Source: Luidia sarsii (lineage: Eukaryota > Echinodermata > Asteroidea > Paxillosida > Luidiidae). From it: a stretch of 64,000 bases of DNA. The notes beneath the pieces were generated by a model, which had not been told where the DNA came from, searched no databases, and saw nothing but the letters and a program-made list of their open reading frames with translations. Shown here one piece after another: positions 21,620-35,463 of this stretch (position 1 is the stretch's first letter; every line of letters begins with the position of its first letter). The stretch covers positions 5,456,621-5,520,620 of the forward strand of contig OX465117.1 of the NCBI GenBank assembly GCA_949987565.1, read 5' to 3'. A program made the translations under genes and the position numbers.

Positions 21620-24600
21620 TCATACTATGTTCGATTTAAGATTTTTCAAAGCTGATGCATAGGTGTTCTCCAGGTCTGTTAGCAGGCTAAGTTTTAGCTT
21701 TGTCAAGTGAATAATGAATGAGATATTAACGAGCAAAGTGTATTTTTCTTTGCAGTTTCTCTCCGCCGTCTGACTGTTGTGTACTGCTGTATGCACACAC
21801 AAGCTGCCTAGCTGACAGAGGTTGGTTCTCTTTGCTTGATCATCAAATCATCATACTGTGTTCGATTTCAGATTTTTCAAAGCTGATATAGGTGTTCTCC
21901 AGGTCTGTTAGCTGGCTAAGTTTTAGCTTTGTCAAGTGATTAATTAATGAGATATTAACGAGCAAAGTGTATTTTTCTTTACAGTTGCTCTCCGCCGTCT
22001 GACTGTTGTGTTCAGCTGTATGCACACACAAGCTGCCTAGCTGACAGAGGTTGGTTCTCTTTGCTTGATCATCAAATCATCATACTATGTTCGATTTCAG
22101 ATTTTTCAAAGCTGATGCATAGGTGTTCTCCAGGTCTGTTAGCAGGCTAAGTTTTAGCTTTGTCAAGTGAATAATGAATGAGATATTAACGAGCAAAGTG
22201 TATTTTTCTTTGCAGTTTCTCTCCGCCGACTGACTGTTGTGTACTGCTGTATGCACACACAAGCTGCCTACCTGACAGAGGTTGGTTATCTTTGCTTGAT
22301 CATCAAATCATCATACTATGTTCGATTTAAGATTTTTCAAAGCTGATGCATAGGTGTTCTCCAGGTCTGTTAGCAGGCTAAGTTTTAGCTTTGTCAAGTG
22401 AATAATGAATGAGATATTAACGAGCAAAGTGTATTTTTCTTTACAGTTGCTCTCCGCCGTCTGACTGTTGTGTACTGCTGTATGCACACACAAGCTGCCT
22501 AGCTGACAGAGGTTGGTTCTCTTTGCTTGATCATCAAATTATCATACTATGTTCGATTTAAGATTTTTCAAAGCTGATGCATAGGTGTTCTCCAGGTCTG
22601 TTAGCAGGCTAAGTTTTAGCTTTGTCAAGTGAATAATGAATGAGATATTAACGAGCAAAGTGTATTTTTCTTTGCAGTTTCTCTCCGCCGTCTGACTGTT
22701 GTGTACTGCTGTATGCACACACAAGCTGCCTAGCTGACAGAGGTTGGTTCTCTTTGCTTGATCATCAAATCATCATACTGTGTTCGATTTCAGATTTTTC
22801 AAAGCTGATATAGGTGTTCTCCAGGTCTGTTAGCTGGCTAAGTTTTAGCTTTGTCAAGTGATTAATTAATGAGATATTAACGAGCAAAGTGTATTTTTCT
22901 TTACAGTTGCTCTCCGCCGTCTGACTGTTGTGTTCAGCTGTATGCACACACAAGCTGCCTAGCTGACAGAGGTTGGTTCTCTTTGCTTGATCATCAAATC
23001 ATCATACTATGTTCGATTTCAGATTTTTCAAAGCTGATGCATAGGTGTTCTCCAGGTCTGTTAGTAGGCTAAGTTTTAGCTTTGTCAAGTGAATAATGAA
23101 TGAGATATTAACGAGCAAAGTGTATTTTTCTTTGCAGTTTCTTTCCGCCGACTGACTGTTGGGTACTGCTGTATGCACACACAAGCTGCCTACCTGACAG
23201 AGGTTGGTTCTCTTTGCTTGATCATCAAATCATCATACTGTGTTCGATTTCAGATTTTTCAAAGCTGATGCATAGGTGTTCTCCAGGTCTGTTAGCAGGC
23301 TAAGTTTTAGCTTTGTCAAGTGAATAATGAATGAGATATTAACGAGCAAAGTGTATTTTTCTTTACAGTTGCTCTCCGCCGTCTGACTGTTGTGTACTGC
23401 TGTATGCACACACAAGCTGCCTAGCTGACAGAGGTTGGTTCTCTTTGCTTGATCATCAAATCATCATACTATGTTTGATTTCAGATTTTTCAAAGCTGAT
23501 GCATAGGTGTTCTCCAGGTCTGTTAGCAGGCTAAGTTTTAGCTTTGTCAAGTGAATAATGAATGAGATATTAACGAGCAAAGTGTATTTTTCTTTGCATT
23601 TTCTCTCCGCCGTCTGACTGTTGTGTACTGCTGTATGCACACACAAGCTGCCTAGCTGACAGAGGTTGGTTCTCTTTGCTTGATCATCAAATCATCATAC
23701 TATGTTCGATTTCAGATTTTTCAAAGCTGATGCATAGGTGTTCTCCAGGTCTGTTAGCAGGCTAAGTTTTAGCTTTGTCAAGTGAATAATGAATGAACTA
23801 TTAACGAGCAAAGTGTATTTTTCTTTGCAGTTTCTCCCCGCCGAATGACTGTTGTGTACTGCTGTATGCACACACAAGCTGCCTACCTGACAGAGGTTGG
23901 TTATCTTTGCTTGATCATCAGATCATCATACTATGTTCGATTTCAGATTTTTCAAAGCTGATGCATAGGTGTTCTCCAGGTCTGTTAGCAGGCTAAGTTT
24001 TAGCTTTGTCAAGTGAATAATGAATGAGATATTAACGAGCAAAGTGTATTTTTCTTTGCAGTTTCTCTCCGCCGACTGACTGTTGTGTACTGCTGTATGC
24101 ACACACAAGCTGCCTACCTGACAGAGGTTGGTTATCTTTGCTTGATCATCAAATCATCATACTATGTTCGATTTAAGATTTTTCAAAGCTGATGCATAGG
24201 TGTTCTCCAGGTCTGTTAGCAGGCTAAGTTTTAGCTTTGTCAAGTGAATAATGAATGAGATATTAACGAGCAAAGTGTATTTTTCGTTACAGTTGCTCTC
24301 CGCCGTCTGACTGTTGTGTACTGCTGTATGCACACACAAGCTGCCTAGCTGACAGAGGTTGGTTCTCTTTGCTTGATCATCAAATCATCATACTATGTTC
24401 GATTTAAGATTTTTCAAAGCTGATGCATAGGTGTTCTCCAGGTCTGTTAGCAGGCTAAGTTTTAGCTTTGTCAAGTGAATAATGAATGAGATATTAACGA
24501 GCAAAGTGTATTTTTCTTTGCAGTTTCTCTCCGCCGACTGACTGTTGTGTACTGCTGTATGCACACACAAGCTGCCTACCTGACAGAGGTTGGTTATCTT

Positions 24601-26926
24601 TGCTTGATCATCAAATCATCATACTATGTTCGATTTAAGATTTTTCAAAGCTGATGCATAGGTGTTCTCCAGGTCTGTTAGCAGGCTAAGTTTTAGCTTT
24701 GTCAAGTGAATAATGAATGAGATATTAACGAGCAAAGTGTATTTTTCTTTACAGTTGCTCTCCGCCGTCTGACTGTTGTGTACTGCTGTATGCACACACA
24801 AGCTGCCTAGCTGACAGAGGTTGGTTCTCTTTGCTTGATCATCAAATCATCATACTATGTTCGATTTAAGATTTTTCAAAGCTGATGCATAGGTGTTCTC
24901 CAGGTCTGTTAGCAGGCTAAGTTTTAGCTTTGTCAAGTGAATAATGAATGAGATATTAACGAGCAAAGTGTATTTTTCTTTGCAGTTTCTCTCCGCCGTC
25001 TGACTGTTGTGTACTGCTGTATGCACACACAAGCTGCCTAGCTGACAGAGGTTGGTTCTCTTTGCTTGATCATCAAATCATCATACTGTGTTCGATTTCA
25101 GATTTTTCAAAGCTGATATAGGTGTTCTCCAGGTCTGTTAGCTGGCTAAGTTTTAGCTTTGTCAAGTGATTAATTAATGAGATATTAACGAGCAAAGTGT
25201 ATTTTTCTTTACAGTTGCTCTCCGCCGTCTGACTGTTGTGTTCAGCTGTATGCACACACAAGCTGCCTAGCTGACAGAGGTTGGTTCTCTTTGCTTGATC
25301 ATCAAATCATCATACTATGTTCGATTTCAGATTTTTCAAAGCTGATGCATAGGTGTTCTCCAGGTCTGTTAGCAGGCTAAGTTTTAGCTTTGTCAAGTGA
25401 ATAATGAATGAACTATTAACGAGCAAAGTGTATTTTTCTTTGCAGTTTCTCCCCGCCGACTGACTGTTGTGTACTGCTGTATGCACACACAAGCTGCCTA
25501 CCTGACAGAGGTTGGTTATCTTTGCTTGATCATCAGATCATCATACTATGTTCGATTTCAGATTTTTCAAAGCTGATGCAAAGGTGTTCTCCAGGTCTGT
25601 TAGCAGGCTAAGTTTTAGCTTTGTTAAGTGAATAATGAATGAGATATTAACGAGCAAAGTGTATTTTTCTTTGCAGTTTCTTTCCGCCGACTGACTGTTG
25701 GGTACTGCTGTATGCACACACAAGCTGCCTACCTGACAGAGGATGGTTCTCTTTGCTTGATCATCAAATCATAATACTGTGTTCGATTTCAGATTTTTCA
25801 AAGCTGATGCATAGGTGTTCTCCAGGTCTGTTAGCTGGCTAAGTTTTAGCTTTGTCAAGTGATTAATGAATGAGATATTAACGAGCAAAGTGTATTTTTC
25901 TTTACAGTTGCTCTCCGCCGTCTGACTGTTGTGTACTGCTGTATGCACACACAAGCTGCCTAGCTGACAGAGGTTGGTTCTCTTTGCTTGATCATCAAAT
26001 CATCATACTATGTTCGATTTCAGATTTTTCAAAGCTGATGCATAGGTGTTCTCCAGGTCTGTTAGCAGGCTAAGTGTTAGCTTTGTCAAGTGAATAATGA
26101 ATGAGATATTAACGAGCAAAGTGTATTTTTCTTTACAGTTGCTCTCCGCCGTCTGACTGTTGTGTACTGCTGTATGCACACACAAGCTGCCTAGCTGACA
26201 GAGGTTGGTTCTCTTTGCTTGATCATCAAATCATCATACTATGTTCGATTTCAGATTTTTCAAAGCTGATGCATAGGTGTTCTCCAGGTCTGTTAGCAGG
26301 CTAAGTGTTAGCTTTGTCAAGTGAATAATGAATGAGATATTAACGAGCAAAGTGTATTTTTCTTTACAGTTGCTCTCCGCCGTCTGACTGTTGTGTACTG
26401 CTGTATGCACACACAAGCTGCCTACCTGACAGAGGTTGGTTATCTTTGCTTGATCATCAAATCATCATACTATGTTCGATTTAAGATTTTTCAAAGCTGA
26501 TGCATAGGTGTTCTCCAGGTCTGTTAGCAGGCTAAGTTTTAGCTTTGTCAAGTGAATAATGAATGAGATATTAACGAGCAAAGTGTATTTTTCTTTACAG
26601 TTGCTCTCCGCCGTCTGACTGTTGTGTACTGCTGTATGCACACACAAGCTGCCTAGCTGACAGAGGTTGGTTCTCTTTGCTTGATCATCAAATCATCATA
26701 CTATGTTCGATTTAAGATTTTTCAAAGCTGATGCATAGGTGTTCTCCAGGTCTGTTAGCAGGCTAAGTTTTAGCTTTGTCAAGTGAATAATGAATGAGAT
26801 ATTAACGAGCAAAGTGTATTTTTCTTTGCAGTTTCTCTCCGCCGTCTGACTGTTGTGTACTGCTGTATGCACACACAAGCTGCCTAGCTGACAGAGGTTG
26901 GTTCTCTTTGCTTGATCATCAAATCA
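21620..26926. repeat. 5,307-bp 23-monomer HOR, unit 1
   Basis: This unit of 23 monomers, three of them 229 bp (21851, 22773, 25081), is followed directly by a second unit with the same order at +5,307 bp. Matching markers include short monomers 21851/27158, 22773/28080 and 25081/30388, and ATGTTTGATT at 23476/28783. Collinearity fails one monomer to the left (21389 versus 26696), which sets the left limit. Because both ends carry the same class, the two monomers at 26696 and 26927 sit side by side with the same sequence type at the unit junction. Confidence 0.9.
23002..25309. repeat. 2,308-bp 10-monomer block, copy 2 of 6
   Basis: Collinear with 19772-22079 at an offset of 3,230 bp (14 x 231 minus 4). 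Flanks differ on both sides: a short monomer lies to the left instead of the GCACGCAC monomer, and a GAACTATTAAC-class monomer (25310) lies to the right instead of 22080. The block is therefore a discrete module, reused inside the 5,307-bp unit. The other members at 28309, 36388, 39618 and 44925 follow from the larger duplications. Confidence 0.85.
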
Positions 26927-29900
26927 TCATACTATGTTCGATTTAAGATTTTTCAAAGCTGATGCATAGGTGTTCTCCAGGTCTGTTAGCAGGCTAAGTT
27001 TTAGCTTTGTCAAGTGAATAATGAATGAGATATTAACGAGCAAAGTGTATTTTTCTTTGCAGTTTCTCTCCGCCGTCTGACTGTTGTGTACTGCTGTATG
27101 CACACACAAGCTGCCTAGCTGACAGAGGTTGGTTCTCTTTGCTTGATCATCAAATCATCATACTGTGTTCGATTTCAGATTTTTCAAAGCTGATATAGGT
27201 GTTCTCCAGGTCTGTTAGCTGGCTAAGTTTTAGCTTTGTCAAGTGATTAATTAATGAGATATTAACGAGCAAAGTGTATTTTTCTTTACAGTTGCTCTCC
27301 GCCGTCTGACTGTTGTGTTCAGCTGTATGCACACACAAGCTGCCTAGCTGACAGAGGTTGGTTCTCTTTGCTTGATCATCAAATCATCATACTATGTTCG
27401 ATTTCAGATTTTTCAAAGCTGATGCATAGGTGTTCTCCAGGTCTGTTAGCAGGCTAAGTTTTAGCTTTGTCAAGTGAATAATGAATGAGATATTAACGAG
27501 CAAAGTGTATTTTTCTTTGCAGTTTCTCTCCGCCGACTGACTGTTGTGTACTGCTGTATGCACACACAAGCTGCCTACCTGACAGAGGTTGGTTATCTTT
27601 GCTTGATCATCAAATCATCATACTATGTTCGATTTAAGATTTTTCAAAGCTGATGCATAGGTGTTCTCCAGGTCTGTTAGCAGGCTAAGTTTTAGCTTTG
27701 TCAAGTGAATAATGAATGAGATATTAACGAGCAAAGTGTATTTTTCTTTACAGTTGCTCTCCGCCGTCTGACTGTTGTGTACTGCTGTATGCACACACAA
27801 GCTGCCTAGCTGACAGAGGTTGGTTCTCTTTGCTTGATCATCAAATCATCATACTATGTTCGATTTAAGATTTTTCAAAGCTGATGCATAGGTGTTCTCC
27901 AGGTCTGTTAGCAGGCTAAGTTTTAGCTTTGTCAAGTGAATAATGAATGAGATATTAACGAGCAAAGTGTATTTTTCTTTGCAGTTTCTCTCCGCCGTCT
28001 GACTGTTGTGTACTGCTGTATGCACACACAAGCTGCCTAGCTGACAGAGGTTGGTTCTCTTTGCTTGATCATCAAATCATCATACTGTGTTCGATTTCAG
28101 ATTTTTCAAAGCTGATATAGGTGTTCTCCAGGTCTGTTAGCTGGCTAAGTTTTAGCTTTGTCAAGTGATTAATTAATGAGATATTAACGAGCAAAGTGTA
28201 TTTTTCTTTACAGTTGCTCTCCGCCGTCTGACTGTTGTGTTCAGCTGTATGCACACACAAGCTGCCTAGCTGACAGAGGTTGGTTCTCTTTGCTTGATCA
28301 TCAAATCATCATACTATGTTCGATTTCAGATTTTTCAAAGCTGATGCATAGGTGTTCTCCAGGTCTGTTAGTAGGCTAAGTTTTAGCTTTGTCAAGTGAA
28401 TAATGAATGAGATATTAACGAGCAAAGTGTATTTTTCTTTGCAGTTTCTTTCCGCCGACTGACTGTTGGGTACTGCTGTATGCACACACAAGCTGCCTAC
28501 CTGACAGAGGTTGGTTCTCTTTGCTTGATCATCAAATCATCATACTGTGTTCGATTTCAGATTTTTCAAAGCTGATGCATAGGTGTTCTCCAGGTCTGTT
28601 AGCAGGCTAAGTTTTAGCTTTGTCAAGTGAATAATGAATGAGATATTAACGAGCAAAGTGTATTTTTCTTTACAGTTGCTCTCCGCCGTCTGACTGTTGT
28701 GTACTGCTGTATGCACACACAAGCTGCCTAGCTGACAGAGGTTGGTTCTCTTTGCTTGATCATCAAATCATCATACTATGTTTGATTTCAGATTTTTCAA
28801 AGCTGATGCATAGGTGTTCTCCAGGTCTGTTAGCAGGCTAAGTTTTAGCTTTGTCAAGTGAATAATGAATGAGATATTAACGAGCAAAGTGTATTTTTCT
28901 TTGCATTTTCTCTCCGCCGTCTGACTGTTGTGTACTGCTGTATGCACACACAAGCTGCCTAGCTGACAGAGGTTGGTTCTCTTTGCTTGATCATCAAATC
29001 ATCATACTATGTTCGATTTCAGATTTTTCAAAGCTGATGCATAGGTGTTCTCCAGGTCTGTTAGCAGGCTAAGTTTTAGCTTTGTCAAGTGAATAATGAA
29101 TGAACTATTAACGAGCAAAGTGTATTTTTCTTTGCAGTTTCTCCCCGCCGAATGACTGTTGTGTACTGCTGTATGCACACACAAGCTGCCTACCTGACAG
29201 AGGTTGGTTATCTTTGCTTGATCATCAGATCATCATACTATATTCGATTTCAGATTTTTCAAAGCTGATGCATAGGTGTTCTCCAGGTCTGTTAGCAGGC
29301 TAAGTTTTAGCTTTGTCAAGTGAATAATGAATGAGATATTAACGAGCAAAGTGTATTTTTCTTTGCAGTTTCTCTCCGCCGACTGACTGTTGTGTACTGC
29401 TGTATGCACACACAAGCTGCCTACCTGACAGAGGTTGGTTATCTTTGCTTGATCATCAAATCATCATACTATGTTCGATTTAAGATTTTTCAAAGCTGAT
29501 GCATAGGTGTTCTCCAGGTCTGTTAGCAGGCTAAGTTTTAGCTTTGTCAAGTGAATAATGAATGAGATATTAACGAGCAAAGTGTATTTTTCGTTACAGT
29601 TGCTCTCCGCCGTCTGACTGTTGTGTACTGCTGTATGCACACACAAGCTGCCTAGCTGACAGAGGTTGGTTCTCTTTGCTTGATCATCAAATCATCATAC
29701 TATGTTCGATTTAAGATTTTTCAAAGCTGATGCATAGGTGTTCTCCAGGTCTGTTAGCAGGCTAAGTTTTAGCTTTGTCAAGTGAATAATGAATGAGATA
29801 TTAACGAGCAAAGTGTATTTTTCTTTGCAGTTTCTCTCCGCCGACTGACTGTTGTGTACTGCTGTATGCACACACAAGCTGCCTACCTGACAGAGGTTGG

Positions 29901-32233
29901 TTATCTTTGCTTGATCATCAAATCATCATACTATGTTCGATTTAAGATTTTTCAAAGCTGATGCATAGGTGTTCTCCAGGTCTGTTAGCAGGCTAAGTTT
30001 TAGCTTTGTCAAGTGAATAATGAATGAGATATTAACGAGCAAAGTGTATTTTTCTTTACAGTTGCTCTCCGCCGTCTGACTGTTGTGTACTGCTGTATGC
30101 ACACACAAGCTGCCTAGCTGACAGAGGTTGGTTCTCTTTGCTTGATCATCAAATCATCATACTATGTTCGATTTAAGATTTTTCAAAGCTGATGCATAGG
30201 TGTTCTCCAGGTCTGTTAGCAGGCTAAGTTTTAGCTTTGTCAAGTGAATAATGAATGAGATATTAACGAGCAAAGTGTATTTTTCTTTGCAGTTTCTCTC
30301 CGCCGTCTGACTGTTGTGTACTGCTGTATGCACACACAAGCTGCCTAGCTGACAGAGGTTGGTTCTCTTTGCTTGATCATCAAATCATCATACTGTGTTC
30401 GATTTCAGATTTTTCAAAGCTGATATAGGTGTTCTCCAGGTCTGTTAGCTGGCTAAGTTTTAGCTTTGTCAAGTGATTAATTAATGAGATATTAACGAGC
30501 AAAGTGTATTTTTCTTTACAGTTGCTCTCCGCCGTCTGACTGTTGTGTTCAGCTGTATGCACACACAAGCTGCCTAGCTGACAGAGGTTGGTTCTCTTTG
30601 CTTGATCATCAAATCATCATACTATGTTCGATTTCAGATTTTTCAAAGCTGATGCATAGGTGTTCTCCAGGTCTGTTAGCAGGCTAAGTTTTAGCTTTGT
30701 CAAGTGAATAATGAATGAACTATTAACGAGCAAAGTGTATTTTTCTTTGCAGTTTCTCCCCGCCGACTGACTGTTGTGTACTGCTGTATGCACACACAAG
30801 CTGCCTACCTGACAGAGGTTGGTTATCTTTGCTTGATCATCAGATCATCATACTATGTTCGATTTCAGATTTTTCAAAGCTGATGCAAAGGTGTTCTCCA
30901 GGTCTGTTAGCAGGCTAAGTTTTAGCTTTGTTAAGTGAATAATGAATGAGATATTAACGAGCAAAGTGTATTTTTCTTTGCAGTTTCTTTCCGCCGACTG
31001 ACTGTTGGGTACTGCTGTATGCACACACAAGCTGCCTACCTGACAGAGGATGGTTCTCTTTGCTTGATCATCAAATCATAATACTGTGTTCGATTTCAGA
31101 TTTTTCAAAGCTGATGCATAGGTGTTCTCCAGGTCTGTTAGCTGGCTAAGTTTTAGCTTTGTCAAGTGATTAATGAATGAGATATTAACGAGCAAAGTGT
31201 ATTTTTCTTTACAGTTGCTCTCCGCCGTCTGACTGTTGTGTACTGCTGTATGCACACACAAGCTGCCTAGCTGACAGAGGTTGGTTCTCTTTGCTTGATC
31301 ATCAAATCATCATACTATGTTCGATTTCAGATTTTTCAAAGCTGATGCATAGGTGTTCTCCAGGTCTGTTAGCAGGCTAAGTGTTAGCTTTGTCAAGTGA
31401 ATAATGAATGAGATATTAACGAGCAAAGTGTATTTTTCTTTACAGTTGCTCTCCGCCGTCTGACTGTTGTGTACTGCTGTATGCACACACAAGCTGCCTA
31501 GCTGACAGAGGTTGGTTCTCTTTGCTTGATCATCAAATCATCATACTATGTTCGATTTCAGATTTTTCAAAGCTGATGCATAGGTGTTCTCCAGGTCTGT
31601 TAGCAGGCTAAGTGTTAGCTTTGTCAAGTGAATAATGAATGAGATATTAACGAGCAAAGTGTATTTTTCTTTACAGTTGCTCTCCGCCGTCTGACTGTTG
31701 TGTACTGCTGTATGCACACACAAGCTGCCTACCTGACAGAGGTTGGTTATCTTTGCTTGATCATCAAATCATCATACTATGTTCGATTTAAGATTTTTCA
31801 AAGCTGATGCATAGGTGTTCTCCAGGTCTGTTAGCAGGCTAAGTTTTAGCTTTGTCAAGTGAATAATGAATGAGATATTAACGAGCAAAGTGTATTTTTC
31901 TTTACAGTTGCTCTCCGCCGTCTGACTGTTGTGTACTGCTGTATGCACACACAAGCTGCCTAGCTGACAGAGGTTGGTTCTCTTTGCTTGATCATCAAAT
32001 CATCATACTATGTTCGATTTAAGATTTTTCAAAGCTGATGCATAGGTGTTCTCCAGGTCTGTTAGCAGGCTAAGTTTTAGCTTTGTCAAGTGAATAATGA
32101 ATGAGATATTAACGAGCAAAGTGTATTTTTCTTTGCAGTTTCTCTCCGCCGTCTGACTGTTGTGTACTGCTGTATGCACACACAAGCTGCCTAGCTGACA
32201 GAGGTTGGTTCTCTTTGCTTGATCATCAAATCA
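26927..32233. repeat. 5,307-bp 23-monomer HOR, unit 2
   Basis: This is a direct repeat of 21620-26926. It carries its own marker, TATATTCG near 29243, where unit 1 has TATGTTCG (23936), so the two units have begun to diverge. That marker is also present in the second super-unit (45859), so the 5.3-kb duplication and this substitution came before the 16.6-kb duplication. Confidence 0.9.
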
Positions 32234-32462
32234 TCATACTGTGTTCGATTTCAGATTTTTCAAAGCTGATATAGGTGTTCTCCAGGTCTGTTAGCAGGCT
32301 AAGTTTTAGCTTTGTCAAGTGAATAATGAATGAGATATTAACGAGCAAAGTGTATTTTTCTTTACAGTTGCTCTCTGCCGTCTGACTGTTGTGTACTGCT
32401 GTATGCACACACAAGCTGCCTAGCTGACAGAGGTTGGTTCTCTTTGCTTGATCATCAAATCA
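32234..32462. repeat. Chimeric monomer at the junction of the two 16.6-kb units
   Basis: The left part has GATATAGG with TACTGTGTTCG, typical of short monomers and matching the end of the super-unit at 48850. From 32296 on it has TTAGCAGGC, GTGAATAATG and GTGTACTGC, matching the monomer at 15616. The switch lies between about 32271 and 32296, within about two dozen bases shared by both parents. It therefore marks the recombination joint of the 16,616-bp duplication. It also holds the private C-to-T at 32374. Confidence 0.88.
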
Positions 32463-35400
32463 TCATACTATGTTCGATTTAAGATTTTTCAAAGCTGATG
32501 CATAGGTGTTTTCCAGGTCTGTTAGCAGGCTAAGTTTTAGCTTTGTCAAGTGAATAATGAATGAGATATTAACGAGCAAAGTGTATTTTTCTTTGCAGTT
32601 TCTCTCCGCCGTCTGACTGTTGTGTACTGCTGTATGCACACACAAGCTGCCTAGCTGACAGAGGTTGGTTCTCTTTGCTTGATCATCAAATCATCATACT
32701 GTGTTCGATTTCAGATTTTTCAAAGATGATGCATAGGTGTTCTCCAGGTCTGTTAGCTGGCTAAGTTTTAGCTTTGTCAAGTGATTAATGAATGAGATAT
32801 TAACGAGCAAAGTGTATTTTTCTTTACAGTTGCTCTCCGCCGTCTGACTGTTGTGTACTGCTGTATGCACACACAAGCTGCCTAGCTGACAGAGGTTGGT
32901 TCTCTTTGCTTGATCATCAAATCATCATACTATGTTCGATTTCAGATTTTTCAAAGCTGATGCATAGGTGTTCTCCAGGTCTGTTAGCAGGCTAAGTTTT
33001 AGCTTTGTCAAGTGAATAATGAATGAGATATTAACGAGCAAAGTGTATTTTTCTTTACAGTTGCTCTCCGCCGTCTGACTGTTGTGTACTGCTGTATGCA
33101 CACACAAGCTGCCTAGCTGACAGAGGTTGGTTCTCTTTGCTTGATCATAAAATCATCATACTATGTTCGATTTCAGATTTTTCAAAGCTGATGCATAGGT
33201 GTTCTCCAGGTTAGTTAGCAGGCTAAGTTTTAGCTTTGTCAAGTGAATAATGAATGAGATATTAACGAGCAAAGTGTATTTTTCTTTACAGTTTCTTTCC
33301 GCCTACTGACTGTTGGGTACTGCTGTATGCACACACAAGCTGCCTACCTGACAGAGGTTGGTTCTCTTTGCTTGATCATCAAATCATCATACTATGTTCG
33401 ATTTAAGATTTTTCAAAGCTGATGCATAGGTGTTTTCCAGGTCTGTTAGCAGGCTAAGTTTTAGCTTTGTCAAGTGAATAATGAATGAGATATTAACGAG
33501 CAAAGTGTATTTTTCTTTGCAGTTTCTCTCCGCCGACTGACTGTTGTGTACTGCTGTATGCATACACAAGCTGCCTACCTGACAGAGGTTGGTTATCTTT
33601 GCTTGATCATCAAATCATCATACTATGTTCGATTTAAGATTTTTCAAAGCTGATGCATAGGTGTTCTCCAGGTCTGTTAGCAGGCTAAGTTTTAGCTTTG
33701 TCAAGTGAATAATGAATGAGATATTAACGAGCAAAGTGTATTTTTCTTTACAGTTGCTCTCCGCCGTCTGACTGTTGTGTACTGCTGTATGCACACACAA
33801 GCTGCCTAGCTGACAGAGGTTGGTTCTCTTTGCTTGATCATCAAATCATCATACTATGTTCGATTTCAGATTTTTCAAAGCTGATGCATAGGTGTTCTCC
33901 AGGTCTGTTAGCAGGCTAAGTTTTAGCTTTGTCAAGTGAATAATGAATGAGATATTAACGAGCAAAGTGTATTTTTCTTTGCAGTTTCTTTCCGCCGACT
34001 GACTGTTGGGTACTGCTGTATGCACACACAAGCTGCCTACCTGACAGAGGTTGGTTCTCTTTGCTTGATCATCAAATCATCATACTATGTTCGATTTAAG
34101 ATTTTTCAAAGCTGATGCATAGGTGTTCTCCAGGTCTGTTAGCAGGCTAAGTTTTAGCTTTGTCAAGTGAATAATGAATGAGATATTAACGAGCAAAGTG
34201 TATTTTTCTTTGCAGTTTCTCTCCGCCGACTGACTGTTGTGTACTGCTGTATGCACACACAAGCTGCCTACCTGACAGAGGTTGGTTATCTTTGCTTGAT
34301 CATCAAATCATCATACTATGTTCGATTTAAGATTTTTCAAAGCTGATGCATAGGTGTTCTCCAGGTCTGTTAGCAGGCTAAGTTTTAGCTTTGTCAAGTG
34401 AATAATGAATGAGATATTAACGAGCAAAGTGTATTTTTCTTTACAGTTGCTCTCCGCCGTCTGACTGTTGTGTACTGCTGTATGCACACACAAGCTGCCT
34501 AGCTGACAGAGGTTGGTTCTCTTTGCTTGATCATCAAATCATCATACTGTGTTCGATTTCAGATTTTTCAAAGCTGATGCATAGGTGTTCTCCAGGTCTG
34601 TTAGCAGGCTAAGTTTTAGCTTTGTCAAGTGAATAATGAATGAGATATTAACGAGCAAAGTGTATTTTTCTTTACAGTTGCTCTCCGCCGTCTGACTGTT
34701 GTGTACTGCTGTATGCACACACAAGCTGCCTAGCTGACAGAGGTTGGTTCTCTTTGCTTGATCATCAAATCATCATACTATGTTCGATTTAAGATTTTTC
34801 AAAGCTGATGCATAGGTGTTCTCCAGGTCTGTTAGCAGGCTAAGTTTTAGCTTTGTCAAGTGAATAATGAATGAGATATTAACGAGCAAAGTGTATTTTT
34901 CTTTGCAGTTTCTCTCCGCCGTCTGACTGTTGTGTACTGCTGTATGCACACACAAGCTGCCTAGCTGACAGAGGTTGGTTCTCTTTGCTTGATCATCAAA
35001 TCATCATACTGTGTTCGATTTCAGATTTTTCAAAGCTGATACAGGTGTTCTCCAGGTCTGTTAGCTGGCTAAGTTTTAGCTTTGTCAAGTGATTAATTAA
35101 TGAGATATTAACGAGCAAAGTGTATTTTTCTTTACAGTTGCTCTCCGCCGTCTGACTGTTGTGTTCTGCTGTATGCACACACAAGCTGCCTAGCTGACAG
35201 AGGTTGGTTCTCTTTGCTTGATCATCAAATCATCATACTATGTTCGATTTCAGATTTTTCAAAGCTGATGCATAGGTGTTCTCCAGGTCTGTTAGCAGGC
35301 TAAGTTTTAGCTTTGTCAAGTGAATAATGAATGAACTATTAACGAGCAAAGTGTATTTTTCTTTGCAGTTTCTCCCCGCCTACTGACTGTTGTGTACTGC

Positions 35401-35463
35401 TGTATGCACACACAAGCTGCCTACCTGACAGAGGTTGGTTATCTTTGCTTGATCATCAGATCA

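Larger units (their letters stand above)
19772..22079. repeat. 2,308-bp 10-monomer block, copy 1 of 6
   Basis: Ten monomers ending with the short monomer at 21851 recur at 23002-25309 (offset 3,230 bp), 28309-30616, 36388-38695, 39618-41925 and 44925-47232. The block is marked by TTAGTAGGC in its first monomer, GCATTTT in its third, GAACTATTAAC with CCGCCGAATG in its fourth and TTTTTCGTTAC in its sixth. The first monomer here and at 36388 has TTGGATTT, while the other four copies have TTCGATTTC. That places the left breakpoint inside this monomer or marks a later change. Confidence 0.87.
15656..32271. repeat. 16,616-bp super-unit, copy 1 (72 monomers)
   Basis: Everything from about 15656 to 32271 recurs 16,616 bp downstream (72 x 231 minus eight 2-bp deletions). 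Rare variants travel with it: GATACAGG in the short monomer at 18388 (35004), TTGGATTT at 19784 (36400), GCACGCAC at 19717 (36333), CAAATTATC near 22540 (39156), GAGGATGG near 25742 (42358), TATATTCG near 29243 (45859). The left limit is set by comparison with the chimeric monomer at 32234; it is uncertain by about 25 bp because the flanking sequence is identical. Contents: HOR-A tail, intermediate monomers at 17002-18847, the hexamer at 18848, then two 5,307-bp units. Confidence 0.92.
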
